DNA of 50,678 nt, taken from NCBI GenBank assembly GCA_021582655.1, contig CP091135.1:2085843-2136520 (forward strand), in the 5' to 3' direction. Below are positions 30,196-39,189 of the stretch, one piece after another. The first letter of the stretch is position 1. Each line of letters begins with the position of its first letter. Under the pieces are notes generated by a model. The model searched no databases. It was not told the DNA's origin and saw only the letters and a program-made list of their open reading frames with translations. This stretch comes from Nitrosomonas sp. Its GTDB lineage: Bacteria > Pseudomonadota > Gammaproteobacteria > Burkholderiales > Nitrosomonadaceae. Position numbers and translations under genes: made by a program.

Positions 30196-30621
30196 TTATT
30201 CTTTTACAGAAATAAATTTAGCAACTTTTGATTTAAGTTCTGATAGTTGCTTTAATTCACATTCCCAAATTACAAGCACACGCCAATCTTTGGAATGAAG
30301 ATTTGCAATATGCTCAGCGTCCCGTTGCTTGTTGCGTTCGATTTTAGGCAACCAATATGATGTATTAGTTTTTGGTTTTTTCGATCCTAGCGGACAGTTA
30401 TGGCCATGCCAAAAACAACCATGGACAAATATGACAACCTTACGACTAATGAATGCGATATCAGGCTTACCGGGCAAGTCCTTTCTATGAATGCGATAGC
30501 CACTTTGCCCTAACTCTCGACATATCTTCCTGACGGTAATTTCAGGGATAGTATTTTTTCCGCGAATCCTACGCATTCTTTCTGATATTTTGGGATCCGA
30601 TCGAAAATCAAATACAGACAT
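30196..30621 (-). CDS. vsr: very short patch repair endonuclease Vsr
   Basis: A 141-residue Vsr homologue of normal length. It nicks beside T:G mismatches formed when 5-methylcytosine deaminates, and thus normally accompanies a C5-methyltransferase. Visible: RMRRIRGKNTIPE (catalytic Glu region), the metal-binding Asp in LPGKPDIAF, the zinc/His motif VHGCFWHGHNC, and WLPKIERNKQRD. It is the last gene of the leftward methyltransferase-nuclease-vsr group. Confidence 0.93.
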   Translation of the reverse strand: MSVFDFRSDPKISERMRRIRGKNTIPEITVRKICRELGQSGYRIHRKDLPGKPDIAFISRKVVIFVHGCFWHGHNCPLGSKKPKTNTSYWLPKIERNKQRDAEHIANLHSKDWRVLVIWECELKQLSELKSKVAKFISVKE

Positions 30622-30762
30622 TTAATTGTTTGCCAAAATCAGTTAAGACTGTAATCTCATATGCATTCGTACAGGGATATTTTGCTCGATGAACTGATTA
30701 AATATGTAGATAAACAGGGTTGATCTATTGAGCTAGAGTTGCTCTTGATGAGATGAAGTACT

Positions 30763-32073
30763 TTACGAGGTAAGACATTCAATTTTAGCCTTCAGTTCTA
30801 AAACCCAATCAATACATGGTTCATCTATTGGTGCAATTTCACGTCTCTTTTGGGCAAGCGATTCTGCATAGGCTAGAAGCCAAGCATGGAACAAATCAGA
30901 TTCAACCATTAAGACTCTGTTGCAGACATAGTGTATCCATTCATCAAATGTAATAATCTGAATATCAATATCGTGGTTTTCCTTGTAGGAAGAAATCTTT
31001 TTTTGTATCTCGTCATTTTTAATTGGAATTTCAGTAGTAACAAATCCTAAGATACTAATTTAATTATGATTATTGGCTTTTTCCATAACTTCGTCTAGTT
31101 CGTCGCGTAAATATGCTTTTCCATATTTAGCATCCCAAGACTCAATAATTTCGTCATCTTCCAATAGCTCAACATCACCAATATTTCCGTGTTTTTTATT
31201 GGCCGATCTCATTTGTGATAGAGGCTTTAGCGTGGAAAGACCGAAAGCTCCAGTGTCTAAAGCAGCTTGCATCAAAGCATGCATGCTTATTTCCATAAGC
31301 CTAGCGGCATAGTCAGAATCTTTAATGTGCGATTTTATTAATTCTGTAATAGTCGATTTATTTGGGTTTTCATCCAAAAATCTTTTGCACGAAACTAATA
31401 GCTCTTTTGAGACTTTCTGAAAATGCTCCGCTTTATTAAAAAGGAGGCTAATAAGATATTTTAGGGAATTGAGTGGATTAGCAGTGCCAGACTGGAGAGA
31501 TTCAACAATTATCAGCCATTCATTTCTAGCACCCCTCAATTGAGCTTTGTAAAGAGGAGAGTATGGATAGTTCTCTGCCAAACTACGCGTCATCATAAAA
31601 CCGTCAGCATTCAGCTTTAGTAAATCGTATTTTCTAAGTGCTGGAGTTACATAACACTTGTCTAATACTCTCATCGATATTCCTTCACGCCATGAAAATG
31701 AACTTTTGTTATTCCCTCCTTTGTGAAGTCTGATATTTTGAGCTGGATCAATAGTTTTAATACATAATTGCATAATCGTGAGTCCAATTAGAGCTCTTCC
31801 AACTTCACTAGTCAGAGAGTCCACCAGCTTTTCAAGACATACTTTCGTCTTTTCATCGATAAGCTCAATTTGGACATTAGATTTATCGTCCTGAACGCTT
31901 AGGATAATTTTTTCAAGAAAATTTTCTGCAAACTTTTCTTTTATTAGTTTAGATCTTGCTTTTGTCTCTACAGAAATTGCTCCTTCTTCAAAAATTTCTC
32001 TAACTTCCGGTGAGGACACATATTCGGATCTATTTTTATAGACTACTAAGTGCTTTTCAAAATCTTTTTTCAT
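30763..32073 (-). pseudogene. type II restriction endonuclease-like gene interrupted by an in-frame TAA
   Basis: An open frame of 337 codons (32073 to 31060) ends with NNHN-TAA, then stays open in the same frame for 98 more codons (ISILGFVTTEIP to IECLTS) up to 30763. No frameshift is needed and no ATG starts the second part. The first part ends with a PD-(D/E)xK-like catalytic element, IGDVELL then SWDAKYGK; the segment after the TAA looks like the following strand and helices of the same fold. The simplest reading is a CAA-to-TAA nonsense change inside the nuclease domain. It lies 9 bases after the methyltransferase, as a restriction partner would. The family name is not recognised; readthrough cannot be excluded. 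Confidence 0.75.
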
Positions 32074-32082
32074 TTTTTTGGC

Positions 32083-34035
32083 TTATAGCACAGTTAGTCG
32101 TTGTAGGCTTCTTTCATTCAAGGTTGGAAAAGCATAAGGAATTAAATAGTGATCAGTCTTGATTTGCTTGTTTGTGTTGTGGTTTCGTATTTCAAACCCA
32201 AGAGATTTCATCTCTACTAGTGCTTCCTTTAGCTGTTCTTTATTTGATTTGAAATAATCACATAGCTCATCAACATGGAGTGTTTTGCCAATACATAAGC
32301 CGTTTGAAACTTGTGAAATTACGTTCCAGAAATGATTATTTTCCAATAAATTATTATCAACAGTCATTTTCATATTCGCTATTTGCCGATATTGATAATA
32401 ACCAAAGAATTGTATAAGGTCATCATTGTAAGTATGATCTCTTGTTGCTTCCTCAAAAAATTTCCATAGCGCTAAAAGCGATTCTGAACTAATGCAGCTT
32501 GATTCTAAATACACAATTCTGGTACCTAACAAGTTTTGTTGCAATTGAGTTAGTTCTATGGATATCGAAAAGGCATTTGAATTGTCAATTTCTTGCCAAG
32601 CTAGAACTTTCCACTGGCTATCATTAAAATCAAACTTAAAATTAAACTTTGAAGAACCGGATGTCTCTATTTTGAGAAGCCTAAAATCATTTGTTAAATA
32701 GCGAACTGTTTCTCCACTCGATTTATTTTTCTGATTGCGTATCACTTTATTAAGGACATGTTTGTTTTGTTTTATATGCTCATCAGCTTTCTTTTTATAA
32801 ACCGCTGTCAGTGCAGATTTGCGTGTCCTGAATCCTAACTTTTGAGTCTCTGCCAAATATTCAATTTTAAAGGGGAGAATCACACCAAATATCTGATTTA
32901 ATATAGATGCTGCTAGTACTCGTCCGATTTGTGGTGGTACTGAATTCCCCAGCTGATGAACTACAGTTTGGCGCCCCCCTCTTATTACATAGTTATCCGG
33001 AAATGTCTGTAAACGCTTTATTTCTTCGATTGTAAATGTTCTATTTTCCCAAGAGAATGGACCGGTATATTGGCCACCTTGTGCTTTAATGGTTCGTACA
33101 GGAGTTTGGGGGTCTGCTTTATAAAGATAATCTGAAAATTTTGATCTCCATCCAAATATTGGTTTAGGATGCCCCATTCTTTCCGTGTAATAACTATAAT
33201 TTAATCCCGGCGGGATTTCATTTAGTAAGTGTCCATGCCTGCCACCAATACCTTCTGCGCATTTACTTGTATCAATACCTGAAACGGCAAGCCCGGCATT
33301 ATGGTAAGGTCTGTTATCAGTTGAATCTGGCCCATGAGAAGGTTTTGGAAATTTGAATTCATTAGCATCACGCACACCAACAATAATTAGTCTTTCTCTG
33401 TGTTGTGGCACACCATAGTCAGCCGCATCTAAAATTCTCCAAAATAGTTTATAGCCAGCTGCTCTAAAGGCCTCTAAGATTTGCTTCCAAGGTTTTCCGT
33501 CCTGGGCACCAACAATTCTATATACGTTCTCAAATAAGAATCCTAAAGGCTTCGTCTGCATAAGAATTCGTACATATTCTTCAAAGAGTTTGCCTCTACA
33601 ATCATCAGTGCCATTTACACCTGATGCGCGTGCCCCAGCCGCTGAAAATGTTTGGCATGGGGGGCCGCCTATAATGAATTGAATATCTTGGTGCTTGGGC
33701 GAATAATCCCTGATATCTTTGCACAAAACTTTTGTGCCAGAGAGTCTCAGGCTATCTGACGAATTCTCAATAAGAGTTGCCGCGAAATCTTTCTCAATTT
33801 CCACGCATTCCACAATTTCGAATCCCATATCATGAAAGGCGATATCTAACCCGCCACCGCCACTAAAAAGACTTAATGTTTTAATTCGTTGGATTCGATT
33901 TATTAATACCCAATTATGAAAATGATCACCAAATTTATCCGGCCATCCTGGTTGTTCACCAATAGATAAATTTATCAGTGCCTCTTCAAACCAACTTACA
34001 TTGCAATCATTATCAAATAACTTTGTTTGTTTCAT
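32083..34035 (-). CDS. DNA (cytosine-5) methyltransferase with extra C-terminal domain
   Basis: A 650-residue enzyme. The catalytic part covers about residues 50-385 with motif I (TLSLFSGGGGLDIAF), motif IV with the catalytic Cys (GGPPCQTFSAAG), motif VI (FENV), motif VIII (QHRERLIIVGVR) and motif X (QLGNSVPPQIGRVLAA). About 265 further residues of unknown function follow; typical enzymes of this type end near motif X. It starts the leftward cassette followed by a nuclease gene and vsr. The target sequence cannot be read from the protein. With the nuclease broken, it may now act as a solitary methyltransferase. Confidence 0.93.
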   Translation of the reverse strand: MKQTKLFDNDCNVSWFEEALINLSIGEQPGWPDKFGDHFHNWVLINRIQRIKTLSLFSGGGGLDIAFHDMGFEIVECVEIEKDFAATLIENSSDSLRLSGTKVLCKDIRDYSPKHQDIQFIIGGPPCQTFSAAGARASGVNGTDDCRGKLFEEYVRILMQTKPLGFLFENVYRIVGAQDGKPWKQILEAFRAAGYKLFWRILDAADYGVPQHRERLIIVGVRDANEFKFPKPSHGPDSTDNRPYHNAGLAVSGIDTSKCAEGIGGRHGHLLNEIPPGLNYSYYTERMGHPKPIFGWRSKFSDYLYKADPQTPVRTIKAQGGQYTGPFSWENRTFTIEEIKRLQTFPDNYVIRGGRQTVVHQLGNSVPPQIGRVLAASILNQIFGVILPFKIEYLAETQKLGFRTRKSALTAVYKKKADEHIKQNKHVLNKVIRNQKNKSSGETVRYLTNDFRLLKIETSGSSKFNFKFDFNDSQWKVLAWQEIDNSNAFSISIELTQLQQNLLGTRIVYLESSCISSESLLALWKFFEEATRDHTYNDDLIQFFGYYQYRQIANMKMTVDNNLLENNHFWNVISQVSNGLCIGKTLHVDELCDYFKSNKEQLKEALVEMKSLGFEIRNHNTNKQIKTDHYLIPYAFPTLNERSLQRLTVL

Positions 34036-34356
34036 CTTGTAAGAGTTTTTAGGAAAGAAATGGAACTAAAAGCCCATCGCGTAATTGAAGATAAACTATA
34101 TTGCATTAAAATGCGTGCATCATTATATATAGTCATTTCTACGATTAAGTAACGTGTGAGCTACAAATAACTATTTTCATTGAGCTGCTACATTTCTGAT
34201 TCTTTGATGCCAAACCAATGCCAAAGCTTGCAGAAGGATATCGCAAAAATATACAGAATTTGTATCATCAATCCGTTGTAGTTATATTAAAGAAATATCT
34301 AATTGTCTAATTATATTCATCTGCTCATCTAGTTAATCAGATTCAGAGTATAGATC
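34036..34356. other. AT-rich divergent intergenic region in the element
   Basis: 321 bases between the leftward methyltransferase and the rightward gene at 34357. It must contain promoters for both directions (TATATAGT near 34124, TATATTAAAG near 34282), but I see no clear operator or small gene. Confidence 0.4.
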
Positions 34357-35184
34357 ATGAACGAAACTCAGTATGCCCAAGGCATCACCGCTGAAATCCT
34401 TCGAGCCTTCCTTAAACTATGGGCGCAGCTTCCGTCTGGAATCGAGGAAACTATGCAATCAATCATTGAGTGTAATGATCTGTTCTTTGATAAAGATACT
34501 GGCTCGTTTAGCTGGTGTCATTTGTATGAATTACCCATTGAACAACATGTAGGTTATAACTTCTCTGGGCTTCTTTCAGAAGAACAAGTTAGCGAATGGC
34601 GCAAACAAATTGCTGAATCCCCTGGAAAAATTGCAGGTTTGACAAGTGTTGCTGAGCAAATCGATATTCATTTTGATGAAAGAGCAAGCCCTACAGAGGA
34701 GGATATCAAAACGTTACGCTCAATTCTTCCTACTATTTGTGCCTATTTTTATTCTGTGCAGTACTCTCTGCTATGCATTCTTTATTATGGCTGTTTTTTA
34801 AATGAATTAATTGCTCGTGTTCGATTAGGTGACGATAAAGCCCTGTTTGATGCTCTTCGAGTTGACCCAACGGTTATTGGATGTCAATCCGTAATTGAAA
34901 GAATCAGCAAAGCAAGAAGGCTAAAAGATAATGACTTTCTAGATGAACTCAAAAAAACTCAAAGTGGAGTTAGTGCAAGGCTTAAGCAAGCTAATTTTCA
35001 AAAGATGCGTCTAATTCTTAAGGTGCTTACTGAAGCAGGTGCAACACGCCTATCTAATAAGCAGCTTTATCAACTATTTGTTGAAGAACTGAATCTTTAT
35101 ACCGCAAATTCAAAGGGCGGTGGTGTTGAAAAGTCATTACGTGAATTTGTTGATACTTACATGAAGAAAAAAGCAACCATCTAA
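34357..35184 (+). CDS. element protein of unknown function
   Basis: A 275-residue protein without a domain I recognise. It is acidic in the first half and basic in the second; a hydrophobic, aromatic stretch (TICAYFYSVQYSLLCILYYGCFL, about 125-148, probably a helix of the fold or membrane-facing) lies in the middle. The first gene of the rightward group, 104 bases upstream of rep, so a role in replication or control of the element is possible but unproven. Confidence 0.55.
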   Translation: MNETQYAQGITAEILRAFLKLWAQLPSGIEETMQSIIECNDLFFDKDTGSFSWCHLYELPIEQHVGYNFSGLLSEEQVSEWRKQIAESPGKIAGLTSVAEQIDIHFDERASPTEEDIKTLRSILPTICAYFYSVQYSLLCILYYGCFLNELIARVRLGDDKALFDALRVDPTVIGCQSVIERISKARRLKDNDFLDELKKTQSGVSARLKQANFQKMRLILKVLTEAGATRLSNKQLYQLFVEELNLYTANSKGGGVEKSLREFVDTYMKKKATI

Positions 35185-35288
35185 AAACTCACTTTTTGGG
35201 TGGAATACAAATCTTGAGTTGATGTACAAAATCTCTTTCCGTTGCGATAAGCATTTTTTGCATGATCGCCGTGGATACGAGGTTAATC

Positions 35289-36671
35289 ATGAAGAAAGAA
35301 AGGAATGTTTCATCCAAGGCTATAGCATTTAAAAAAATCGAAGCCGCCGAGCCAACGCAGAGGACAACGAGCGGCAGCGAGGCGGACGGATGCGATGGCG
35401 AGGTGGAACAAGAAGTGAAGAATGCTTTGCATCAGTCAGTTTCATCCTCACAGGGTACGCTACCTAGTAACACAGTACCCTATAACTGCAATAATGATTA
35501 TTTCAAGCTTTTAAGGTTTGGAGTTGATAGCCTGTATTTATCCTATCAGGGTGAATTATTTCCTGAGGTCAAAGAACGGTTAATCAAGCTTAAACAACTA
35601 GCACAACATCCTGAAATAGATCAACAAGCACAAGCGCAATATGCCATTGCCGGTCATATCTTTGAAGTCAAGGATAAAGGCTCGTCAATATTCCCGTATG
35701 TGATGGAAGATGGCGCTTTCCGCATCAGCCTATCCAGAACCGGCAAGAGAACACCAATGGCGTATGTGAAGCTATCTTCCCGGTATCTATGCAGTATCAC
35801 ACCCAATGAAGCAGAAACGCACCTGCGCCATATCCTGAGTCAACTGGGCATCTTGTCAGATTATGCTCATGTCAGCCGTATTGATCTATGCGCTGACTTT
35901 GTTTCTCCTGAGAATATGGAATCCTGGGGTCGTGAAGCATGGATAACGCGCGGCAAGAAGATAGATGCTCATGCAGTCAATGAGAAATTTACAGGCTGGT
36001 CGATTGGCCTGGGGGGTAAGATTTCCTGCCGTCTCTATAACAAGCTATTGGAAATTCATACCAGCGGCAGAACCGATCTTGTTCCACTATGGAAAGAAAC
36101 CGGTTGGCAAGAGGATGAACCCGTCTGGCGTGTTGAATTTCAGTTGATGCGCGATGTATTGGCAGAACATGGCTTGATAAGCCTTGATAGCGTGTTGGCT
36201 AATTTAAACGGCTTATGGAGCTATGCTTCAACGGAATGGTTGCGCTTAACATTGCCCAATCCAGATGATCAAACCCGCTCACGCTGGCCGGTTCATCCGC
36301 TGTGGGGTTATATCTCATCTATTGACTGGGAAACCGACTTCAATACGCTTTCCCGATCATTCAAAGCAACGAGATTGCCTGAAGATAAACGGATACTGTC
36401 ATTAGGTGTCAGTTCATTGGCTTCCTTCATGGCAAAGTATGGCATCACAGATTTTGATGAAGGATTGGATCGTTTTCTACTGGCGCTACATCAATATCTT
36501 TGTGATCGCGGAGAGTTTGACGGGCTTTCAGGTGAAGATTGGTTTCTAGAGAAAGTGCGTTTGCGCGGCAAGGAATGCAACACGATCTCAAACATCAATG
36601 AAGCAGAACAAAAGCATCTGGAGATGGAGAGAGCTGCCAAAGATTATCGCAAAGCTTCGGAGGGCGAATGA
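35289..36671 (+). CDS. Rep_trans-like replication initiation protein
   Basis: A 460-residue protein resembling phage/plasmid replication initiation factors of the Rep_trans (pfam02486-type) group: FKLLRFGVDSLYLSYQG at the start of the domain, YAHVSRIDLCADF in the middle, and SCRLYNKLLEI, the R-x-Y-x-K element with the likely nicking tyrosine. Such enzymes start rolling-circle replication. The start at 35289 (MKKERN) follows GAGG; the frame is open 9 codons more. The stop overlaps the HTH gene start (ATGA). Presence of a Rep in an integrated element suggests a replicating excised form. Confidence 0.8.
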   Translation: MKKERNVSSKAIAFKKIEAAEPTQRTTSGSEADGCDGEVEQEVKNALHQSVSSSQGTLPSNTVPYNCNNDYFKLLRFGVDSLYLSYQGELFPEVKERLIKLKQLAQHPEIDQQAQAQYAIAGHIFEVKDKGSSIFPYVMEDGAFRISLSRTGKRTPMAYVKLSSRYLCSITPNEAETHLRHILSQLGILSDYAHVSRIDLCADFVSPENMESWGREAWITRGKKIDAHAVNEKFTGWSIGLGGKISCRLYNKLLEIHTSGRTDLVPLWKETGWQEDEPVWRVEFQLMRDVLAEHGLISLDSVLANLNGLWSYASTEWLRLTLPNPDDQTRSRWPVHPLWGYISSIDWETDFNTLSRSFKATRLPEDKRILSLGVSSLASFMAKYGITDFDEGLDRFLLALHQYLCDRGEFDGLSGEDWFLEKVRLRGKECNTISNINEAEQKHLEMERAAKDYRKASEGE

Positions 36672-36997
36672 AAACCCTTAACTTAGATGAAGCTGCTCAA
36701 TTTCTCAAGCTTCACCCTGAAGAAGTGCGTCGTCGTGCCAAAGCGGGAATTATCCCCGGTGCGAAATTGGGGAAGCGTTGGGTATTTATTGAAGATGATC
36801 TTGCTGCCTACATGCGCTCGTTATATGCTTCACCTCGGCAAGCGTTGCAAGTGGGACATGGAGAAAAACAATTATGTCACTCTGTAAACGTGGTAAGACG
36901 TGGTGGATTAGTTTCACCACACCAAGCGGCGAGCGAATTAGATGCTCTGCTGCAACTGAAGATAAAACCCAAGCACAGGAATTCCACGACAAGCTAA
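36668..36997 (+). CDS. excisionase-like helix-turn-helix protein
   Basis: A 109-residue protein with a MerR/Xis-type HTH in the first 55 residues (LNLDEAAQFLKLHPEEVRRR, AGIIPGAKLGKRWVF, DDLAAYMRS), typical of excisionases and control factors beside integrase genes. The C-terminal 40 codons overlap the integrase gene by 124 bases in another phase, an unusually long overlap. Its start overlaps the rep stop. Confidence 0.78.
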   Translation: MKTLNLDEAAQFLKLHPEEVRRRAKAGIIPGAKLGKRWVFIEDDLAAYMRSLYASPRQALQVGHGEKQLCHSVNVVRRGGLVSPHQAASELDALLQLKIKPKHRNSTTS

Positions 36998-37887
36998 AAG
37001 CTGAATCTTGGCGAGTTGTGAAACTGGGTGATAAGCCAAAACGCACTTGGGATGAAGCGGCTTATAAATGGCTGATGGAGACTCAGCATAAAAAGACACA
37101 TCATGATGACGTGGCTAAAATAAACTGGCTCCAACAGTTCTTTAGAGGCAAGTATCTCGATGAACTGACGCGGGATGTGATTGCAGAGATTGGCGAGTTA
37201 AAGCGAAAAGAAACGACTCCAGCTACAACTAATCGTTTACTTGCTCTAATTCGCTCAATTCTGCGCCGTGCGGCTCTTGATTGGGAATGGCTAGATAAAC
37301 CCCCAGTCATTAAGCTGTATCGTGAAGCAAAGCGTCGAGTGCGTTATCTGAATGCTACACAAGCAAGTATGCTCATTCAGGAATTGCCGCAGCATTTAGC
37401 CGATATGGTGACGTTTTCACTGGCGACAGGTTTGAGACGGTCAAACGTCACAAAACTGGAATGGTCACAAGTTGATATGCAACGCAATGTTGCATGGATA
37501 CATGGCGATCAGGCCAAATCAGGAAAACCGATTCATGTAACGCTAAATGCTACTGCAATAGCGGTATTGACTAAACAGATTGATAAACACCCAAGATCAG
37601 TATTCAGTTATAAGGGTAAATCAATCACGCAAGTGAATACAAAAGCTTGGTATAAGGCGTTAAAACGTGCTGGCATTGAGGATTTCCGCTGGCATGATTT
37701 ACGCCATACCTGGGCAAGTTGGCTAACTCAGAATGGTGTGCCGTTGAATGTCATTCAAGAGATGGGCGCATGGGAATCTGCTGAGATGGTAAGGCGTTAT
37801 GCTCACTTAGCACCTGAGCAATTTGCCCAGCATGCCAGAATCTTGGATGACGTGTTTAATGGCACGAATTTGACACAGTCGAAGTAA
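36874..37887 (+). CDS. tyrosine-type site-specific integrase
   Basis: A 337-residue phage-type integrase: N-terminal arm-binding part (MSLCKRGKTWWISFTTPSGERIR in pieces), core-binding region around residues 60-140, and the catalytic domain with Arg in TGLRRSN, HDLRHTWASW (His-x-x-Arg), GAWES at the position of the second His, and the nucleophile Tyr in MVRRYAHLAP. It lies 72 bases from the attR core, the usual place. The start is typical for the family although it lies inside the upstream HTH gene. Confidence 0.94.
   Translation: MSLCKRGKTWWISFTTPSGERIRCSAATEDKTQAQEFHDKLKAESWRVVKLGDKPKRTWDEAAYKWLMETQHKKTHHDDVAKINWLQQFFRGKYLDELTRDVIAEIGELKRKETTPATTNRLLALIRSILRRAALDWEWLDKPPVIKLYREAKRRVRYLNATQASMLIQELPQHLADMVTFSLATGLRRSNVTKLEWSQVDMQRNVAWIHGDQAKSGKPIHVTLNATAIAVLTKQIDKHPRSVFSYKGKSITQVNTKAWYKALKRAGIEDFRWHDLRHTWASWLTQNGVPLNVIQEMGAWESAEMVRRYAHLAPEQFAQHARILDDVFNGTNLTQSK
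37860..37882. repeat. candidate integrase arm-type sites, right
   Basis: TGGCACGA and TGACACAG spaced 11 bases, same orientation as 30095-30117; overlaps the last codons of the integrase gene and lies 77 bases from the attR core. Confidence 0.5.
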
Positions 37888-37922
37888 AAACGTTTTCGTT
37901 ATGTTTCTAAGTCTTTGATTAG

Positions 37923-37967
37923 TGGTGCTGTTGAGAGGAGTCGAACCTCCGACCTACTGATTACGAA
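37923..37967 (-). other. 3' half of tRNA-Thr(CGT), carried by the element as its att site
   Basis: Read on the minus strand this is a tRNA 3' half starting exactly at the anticodon loop: loop TTCGTAA (anticodon CGT), stem strand TCAGT, variable AGGTC, T arm GGAGG-TTCGACT-CCTCT, acceptor strand CAACAGC, discriminator A and CCA. No 5' half is present here. It shows that the ancestral target of the integrase is a tRNA-Thr(CGT) gene. Confidence 0.92.
37960..37967. repeat. attR core ATTACGAA
   Basis: Right copy of the 8-bp direct repeat; lies within the anticodon loop of the tRNA-Thr half and continues into the host ligase gene (ATC TTG GTT). Confidence 0.85.
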
Positions 37968-39154
37968 TCTTGGTTGTGGATGGTGAATCACGCGAAGGTT
38001 GGCATACGTTGGATCGACTATTCCGGTCCGAACCGATGATTCCTGACCGGTTACCCGCTGTAGATCCTAATGCGCCGGTACGATTCTTAATTTCTTCAGG
38101 AACCGAATCGGAACCCAAATGGATCGCCTATTCCCATAACGCCCTGGCGGGCGGTCGTGGGCGTTTTCTACAACGGATCCACCCGGACGGGGACAGTTTT
38201 CGCGGTTTGTATCTGATGCCGCTGGGAACGGCGTTTGGCTCGACCGCCACTTTTGGCATTTTATCGTGGCTCGGCGGCACGGTATCGGTATTGCGGCAAT
38301 TCGATGTCGGTGCCGCGATTCGCGCCATCGATAAGCTGCAACCGACTCACATTTTCGGAGTGCCCACCATGTTTCAACGCATTGCGGCGGATCCTGATTT
38401 TTCAAAAACGGACACTTCCGGACTGATCGCTATCATCAGCGGCGGCGCGAAGATGGACGAAGCATCGATACGCCGTTGTACCGCAGCGTTCAAATGCGGT
38501 TTTATCAGTTTATACGGATCGGCCGACGGTGTGAATTGCCATACGACTCTTGAGGACAGCTTAACCACGGTGCTGCATAAAACCGGCAGGCCGAACCCGG
38601 ATGTGTGTGCGATCAGGATCGTCGACGATCGCAAACAGGAAGTACCGCAAGGTGGCACCGGAGAAATTACCGCCAGAGGGCCGATAACGCCGCTGCAATA
38701 CGTCAATAATCCCGACCTGGATGCGTTGTATCGCGATGAAAACGGCTGGGTATACACCGGCGATCTCGGTTATATCGATGATGACGGGTATTTGGTGCTG
38801 ACCGGACGGAAGAAGGAAATCATCATCCGCGGGGGCGTCAATATCAGTCCGGCGCAAATTGAAAGCCTCGCTTCGTCGCACCCTGCGGTGGTGAGCGCGG
38901 TTTGCGTACCGGTTACCGATCACGATCTCGGTCAACGGATCTGCCTGTGTCTGGTGATGCGTGAAGGCACCGAACGCCCGTCGCTCGTGCAATTTACCCG
39001 CTATCTGCTGGCTCGGGGGCTGGAAAAGAATAAGTTACCGGAGTATTTGCGGTACTTGCGACAAATGCCGCTGGGCCCGGCCGGGAAAGTCGACAAAAAA
39101 CGTTTGACCGCCGAACTGGACCGTGTGCGGTTTACCGGAAATCCTGTTGCTTGA
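37968..39154 (+). pseudogene. AMP-forming acyl ligase, C-terminal fragment
   Basis: Continuation of the ligase begun at 29527. It contains the adenylation P-loop (FLISSGTESEPKWIAYSHN), YGSADGV, GEITARGP, the core motif YTGDLGYIDDDGYLVLTGRKK with the hinge, and the catalytic Lys of GPAGKVDKKRL. An in-frame TGA (37958-37960) in the element precedes it, and the first possible start is TTG 37970 without a ribosome-binding site. If it were translated alone it would lack the first 154 residues of the N-terminal subdomain. Confidence 0.92.
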
Positions 39155-39189
39155 TACCCCGCAACGCCTTAACTGCAACAGACACACTG

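Larger units (their letters stand above)
29982..37967 (+). mobile_element. 8-kb integrative element with R-M/vsr cargo, inserted in an acyl ligase gene
   Basis: The segment is bounded by the direct repeat ATTACGAA (29982-29989 and 37960-37967), is visibly richer in A+T than its surroundings, and carries vsr, a C5-methyltransferase, a broken restriction gene, an unknown gene, a Rep protein, an HTH protein and a tyrosine integrase next to the right end. The right end also contains the 3' half of a tRNA-Thr(CGT). One copy of the repeat plus the insert is 7978 bp. No conjugation or capsid genes are seen, so mobility probably depends on its own Rep and integrase and on a helper. Confidence 0.93.

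Noticed and set aside
37923-37967. A complete tRNA gene
   Set aside because: Only the half from anticodon loop to CCA exists; the bases beyond the core are ligase codons and form no D arm or 5' acceptor strand.
37960-39154. The right ligase fragment as an intact short adenylation enzyme
   Set aside because: It lacks the N-terminal 154 residues, has no proper start and joins perfectly in frame to the left fragment.
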